Shown here: one piece after another, positions 59,246-64,000 of the stretch
Layout: every line of letters starts with the position of its first letter
Position numbering within the stretch: the stretch's first letter is position 1
Origin: Voacanga thouarsii
Taxonomy: Eukaryota > Streptophyta > Magnoliopsida > Gentianales > Apocynaceae
Length of the DNA: 64,000 nucleotides
NCBI GenBank assembly: GCA_026120185.1
Contig: JANUWF010002120.1
Location: 620,001-684,000 of the forward strand
Reading direction: 5' to 3'
Translations under genes and position numbers: made by a program
The notes under the pieces: generated by a model
Seen by the model: the letters and a program-made list of their open reading frames with translations, nothing else
Databases searched by the model: none
Told to the model about the DNA's origin: nothing

Positions 59246-61016
59246 GAAGGTTTGGATTAGAATGTTAAATAGTAAAATATTAATATCTTATTAGTCAAAT
59301 AAATAATATCTTTTATTAAAAATAATATATATGGTTAGTAATAAATAAAATCTTTTATTAAAAAAATATAAATATATAAATAAATAAAATATTAGAATTA
59401 ATTAATATCAAATGACTTTGTAGACCATAATAATTAACCTTACTAAAACTTTTACCTATATCCATAAACATTATTTATATTAAAATTTATTTATTAATTA
59501 TTAATTAAAAATTCATTTATTAGTAATTTTATTGTTTTTTTTATCTACTAATTATTAATTAAAAATTAAGTGTAATTATTTATTTATTTATTTATGATAA
59601 TACTATTTAAATATTACAAGTTACCAATATTATTTAGGACTTAGTATTATTCAATATTTAACACTAGTTTATTTATTAGCAATAATACTCATAATTTATT
59701 ATTTGAAGCTATAACTTATTAGTAACTATTTTAGAACCCCTAGTTATTTTAACTTATCAAGCTAGATTTATTTTATATTTTATCAACTAGCATTAAAGCT
59801 TAGTACATTATGGTCATGGTTAGTCATTGTTGTAACTAGTTAAATTAGGAATTATTTATGTAAGGCAGATATAGTCCAAATGTTATCTTATGCCTTGTGT
59901 TTACCTCAGCGAGGATAGGTTGACCTTGGAGGATTTTTGAGTTCAAGAAGAGCAAAGGATCAAGTATGCTCCTGCATGGAGTCATTTGAAGACTAAAGTT
60001 AATGTGACAAGCCAAAGTCAATGTGTATGAACATTTGATTTGTAAAGGTAATTAAGGACAGTTTTTTCTTTTTATTTCAGTCAAGCAAACATTTTGAAAT
60101 TAAACAAGCAATTTTACATAAAACTCTAAACTCTTTCTAAAACCCAATTTTGACAAGAATTTTAGAAACCTTAATTGATATTTCCAAGTAAATCATTCTA
60201 TGATCAATTTTTTCCCAAGTGGAACAACAACATTGAGTACTCAATTAGGGTAGACTACTAGGACTAGTCTTTGAAGGGTTAGGATAAGTCTTTCAGTAGG
60301 TGGCCACCTCTGAGGGGTGAGTCCTTCCCGGATAGGATGTCAGTCCAGTAGGTAATACCTGTCCGAGCTAGTAAGTTCAGTCAAGTGGACTGTATGTTTC
60401 TGGAGTGGACAATAGGAAGTTTGGGTGTAGAGATGGTGGAGTATCTCACTCGGTAGGCCATACACTTACCTTATGTCAATATGCTCCACGTGTGGCATTC
60501 TGATTGTTATATTGTCATGGTGCCCAACGTGTGGTGCCATGGCTACCTCTCTGGGTAGTTGTATTTATTTAGCACATGTATGTTTTGGAAAGAAAAATAC
60601 CACTCTTCATTTTTAACATTTATTTAAAGCTTGTCAGCACTTTCGCTTATGGAACTTTTACAACTTACATACATGAACTGTTTTACTTGAAACACCCAAA
60701 GCACACATGGGCTTTCTGAAATTTTTGTCTCACCACCTTTTATATCATGTTTGCAGGTCGATCCTGCTGTGAAGGTCATTAGCTAGAATGTTGGCTATGA
60801 CTTTGAAGACTCTCTGTTATTCTTCTTATGTATTGCTTTTGAGAGACTATAACAGACAATTATTTTGAATTTGTTCATGTATTGTTGGGCTCTAATAAGT
60901 TTAATTTTGAAGTATTTCTTTTATTTTATTCTGTGTGACCTAGTTATAAAGACCCATTGTCCTATGGACGGGGCGATATCCCCGGCCCTAATGGGCTTAG
61001 GTAGTGAGGTGTTACA

Positions 61017-63100
61017 TATATACTTGAAATTTCTCTTCAAATCAACTAGTATTTTTGTTCTACAAGGCTAGAAGTATTGTTTTATTAAATAATGATATTT
61101 TGATTGAAATCTTGGTGAGATCCTATTAAAAGATTTTATTGGGTTCGATTAAATTAGATTGAGTTGTGTGTAAAGGGTTACTTCTCCCAAATTCAGCAGC
61201 CACATTTGTTTGTTAAAGTTGAAATTTTTTATTAACTATATGATTTTATTTTGATTTATTTTTTTAATATGAACTTGTTTAGTTTGGTGTATTGATGGGT
61301 TCTAAAGGATTAGATTATAATAGGTTGTTTTGTGTGTATGGATTTTACACCTAAACTACTGAAATTCTTGTGAAAACTTGGTCAAATTTTAATTTTAACT
61401 ACGAGATGTTTATTTAGAATTTTTTTTTATGTAACCTTGTTTAGTTTAATATATTTAAGAATTTTATTGGGTTAAATTACAATTAGTTACTTTATATAGT
61501 GGGAAAATTTATCAATTAATTGGTTTCATGAGTTGGAAATTATTTGATTTGTTCTTGGGTTAGAAAATGATTTATTCATGAGTATAATAATATGGACTAT
61601 AGGAAATAATGTTTATGGATTACCTCGTTGAGAATTTGTTGTAGATTGAAAGCTATTAAGTTAAATAATATTGTATATTATGTCTCGAAGCTTATTATGA
61701 TATTGAAAAATTATTCTTATAAATTTAAAATATGATTTGGAAATGTTTAAAAAGTTATTTGAGGATTTATTTTAAGAGTTTGATATTTTAGAGAGTTTAT
61801 AAATTTATTTATATCAATTACAAATTATTATCTATTATAATTTTGTTTTCCAAAAATCTTCACTATGCATATAAAATTAGTCTTGAGCTTTGTGCAACAT
61901 TTATAAAGAGAATGTTTGCTATTTTTGTGAAATATACTTATCTACTGAATGTGAAATCTTATGTTGGTAATGTATATGTGATATGGATAGTATGCTTGAG
62001 TTATGTATTATCCTAACTAGGATAGTTTAGACCTAAATTTGTGATTCAAGATAAGAAACTATGGTTAGTTACTTATGGCTGATACATATATACTTTTATG
62101 GTAGATGTGGGATTCCTAGGAGCGAAAGGATCTTCCACTAGTACTAGGAGGTTGAAAGTCATTCTTTTGAAATAAGGTGAGTCTTATTACATTGCTAAAA
62201 TCAATTTTATATGCATAACCAATTATTATTGAGCTAGTTTTAAATATATCTTGTAAGTTCCTTACATTCGTCAAAACGGTACATGCACCTGACCTGAATT
62301 TGTTTATGGTAGATGTTATAAAATATCTTATGGATTTTATTACTTTTACCAAAATAATTTATAAATATTATGGAGGTTTATTATACTAGTTTTTTTTGGA
62401 GTTGGTTACATACTTAAATTATATTTTGGATATGTCAATTCTATAGAGTAATGGTATGGAAGCTATGTATCATGTTTAAAAACAAAAAAAATTGAGGAAA
62501 TATATTGTGGTTTGAGCATGACATATAAGTTTGAAAAAATGGCAACATATTTCAAAAGTACTGACTCTATTATTTGTTGAAAATTCTTATGGATTATGAA
62601 AATGTTTTGGATTTAAGGCAATTATGTTTGCTATATACTATGGGAGATGCTATGGCTTTCAAAATAATTCTTAGAACAGTTTTTGAATGTTGAGTTGTAT
62701 GCTTTATGAATCAAATGTTTTGTGGAAGCGAGAATGATCCATTCTTATTTTGTGATCGAGCAATAGTGCCTTCACTATCAACAAGAGAAAAACTATTAAA
62801 GTGATGAAATGTTATTCAGGCGTTGAGTACTCAATAGCATTAGACATTTGTACTAACTTATGTTAGAGGGAGCAAACTCTTAGCAAATCGGCCTTTTTTG
62901 GGAGAGTGACACTCTCCAATTGAAGTGACAAGAAAAATGGAAAGTTAGTCCTTAATTAGTAGTAGAGTTCCAAGAAGGAACTTAAGGTCGGCCATGGGAC
63001 AACTATAAAATATGGATGAGAGAAGGAGTGTCTCATAACACCTACTTTCAAACCATTCATTTTGACCTAAAGGCATAAGGGATGAGGCTTGGACCACTCA
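61017..63100 (+). mobile_element. Right part of the decayed LTR-like host of the Tekay element
   Basis: It continues the sequence interrupted at 31422. Between 61130 and 61500 a unit of about 160 bp with 'ttgtttagttt' and 'attttattgggtt' recurs in diverged form; a related copy lies at 31340-31420, left of the insertion. The palindrome TTGAGTACTCAA (62823-62834) is followed by a block like that in the other LTRs ('gagagtgacactctccaa', then 'ggatgagagaaggagtgtctc'). The expected GGGGTGTTACA end was not found before the window closes. Confidence 0.42.
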
Positions 63101-64000
63101 CAAGCTAAAATTGTGCCAGCAGATAGGCTGATCCAAAGGACTAGGAGGCTTAGCCAGTTGTTGGTGCCATGATTTGATGGAAGAACCACGAAGGTGACTT
63201 GGATGCAGATAGGCTATCAGTTATGGAACTAATGCTAAGGTATAGGCAAGATTCTTGAACTTAGTAAAGAGATAAAATAAAGTTTGGTAGGCTAACTTAG
63301 TTATGCATATAGGCCAAACATATATAAGACATGCATGGGCCTGAAGTTGTGATGCAAACTTGCAGACTAGTTCGGGGCTGGTAGATTTGGCCCACAAGAG
63401 AGACTAGTTCATGGGCTGGGCCTAAGAGGAAATGGCAGAGTCCAGGTGGAAGAATTTTTATCCAAGACCAAGTCCAAGATCTTATTCTGACGGAATATAG
63501 ATAAGGTCCTATCTAAGGGGTTAATCCAATGGTGGTGATGTTTCGAAGGCCTAGGGATAAGCATCACTTTGTTGAGTCTAACGTAGAGTTAGATTCCTAG
63601 TTGCTTGAGGACTATTCTAACGAAACTCTATAAATAGCTTATGCATTTAATCATAATTCCTATAATCTCATTCATCAATGTTGTAGAGAGCTTTTATAGA
63701 GAGAATATACGAGAGACGTAGGTTTTGGGAAGAACTTTAGTAAAGGCTGAGTTGCTTGTAGCTATAGAAATTTAACTTTTGTCCCTTATAATCTTTATTC
63801 ATCATTAGTAGAAGTTCAAAATTAAGCAGGGCCTGTAATTGTTCTTGTGTTCTCCTCTCTATACTTTTACTTGCAGTTTGTTTTGTGTTTGTGTAGTTGA
63901 TAAGGCTGAGTAGTTTGATTTAGCCAAGGTCAAGGTGCTACCGATGCATGGTTCTAAGTTTGAATAACAGACCTAATCTTGTGACAATTGTGTTATTATA
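63101..64000 (+). promoter_or_regulatory. Unassigned region with TATA-like promoter at the window edge
   Basis: GC content rises a little and the sequence is no longer LTR-like as above. CTCTATAAATAGC (63627-63639) is a good TATA box, followed by a leader-like stretch ('agagagcttttatagagaga') of the kind seen in retroelement or plant gene leaders. No open frame follows before 64000. It could be the start of a further retrotransposon LTR or of a gene beyond the window. Confidence 0.3.

Larger units (their letters stand above)
31423..61016 (+). mobile_element. Tekay-type Ty3/gypsy chromovirus hosting four nested insertions
   Basis: The LTRs begin TGTGAAACCCCACC (31423) and TGCGAAACCCCACC (47581) and end at 38678 and 61016 in TGTTATA and TGTTACA. 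Flanks are TACAT (31418-31422) and TATAT (61017-61021), one mismatch. Without insertions the LTRs are about 4.3 kb and the interior about 5.4 kb. Long LTRs, an initiator-Met primer site (38681) and a C-terminal chromodomain are Tekay/Del features. Sampling the first 200 bases, the LTRs differ at roughly one base in ten, so the insertion is old. Chromodomains in this lineage steer integration to heterochromatin. Confidence 0.9.
47581..61016 (+). repeat. 3' LTR of the Tekay element, interrupted
   Basis: About 4.36 kb when the Athila-like element (50177-59245) and its 5 bp duplication are removed. It matches the 5' LTR along its length, including the tRNA-like module (47825-47893, with a C-to-T change in the B box) and an intact palindrome at 60233-60244. 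A (CT)n run at 49521-49545 is expanded relative to the 5' copy. Confidence 0.9.

Overview
This window is nuclear DNA from a flowering plant, most likely a eudicot. It is AT-rich and made almost entirely of transposable elements of typical plant families: Tekay- and Athila-type Ty3/gypsy, Ty1/copia, a Mutator-like element (MULE), and a plant mariner with Stowaway-type ends. I found no convincing host gene, rRNA gene, functional tRNA gene or CRISPR array. Long open frames in the window are decayed gag, pol or transposase genes, or chance frames in AT-rich DNA. Species cannot be named from the sequence.

Layout, left to right. 1-2058 is the 3' part of a Tekay-like LTR. 2065-3185 holds two tandem-repeat blocks, followed by a CACTA-like terminus, a decayed minus-strand LTR with a tRNA-like module, and a copia pol fossil (4741-5044). 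6021-17303 is an 11.3 kb MULE with about 180 bp terminal inverted repeats and a 10 bp target duplication. It carries a transposase pseudogene (12035-14938) and is itself interrupted by a minus-strand solo LTR (7264-11160). 17808-23323 is a copia element on the minus strand. It sits exactly in the catalytic motif of an older plus-strand copia reverse-transcriptase fossil, whose halves are 17685-17807 and 23329-23740. 25958-28937 is a mariner. 29827-31287 is another solo LTR.

The right half is dominated by one Tekay-type chromovirus, 31423-61016, with LTRs of about 4.3 kb once insertions are removed. Its 5' LTR contains a related solo LTR (32607-35566). Its reverse-transcriptase domain contains a solo LTR of an unassigned family (41610-45072), which in turn contains an inverted solo LTR of the same family (41917-43613). 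Its 3' LTR contains a complete Athila-like element (50177-59245). The Tekay element itself lies in another decayed LTR-like sequence, giving four levels of nesting.

Nothing here looks able to move on its own. Every coding region carries stops, frameshifts or lost catalytic or zinc-binding residues, and many of these are C-to-T or G-to-A changes. The points most worth a second look are: a 19-base perfect self-complementarity where the copia primer-binding site should be; tRNA-like A-box/B-box modules in three divergent LTR types; a palindrome-centred block shared between LTR types; paired SUMO-interaction-like motifs in the Tekay leader ORF; GGCGCC palindrome arrays in both the LTRs and coding region of the Athila-like element; and near-identical Athila LTRs around a badly broken coding region, which suggests movement in trans.
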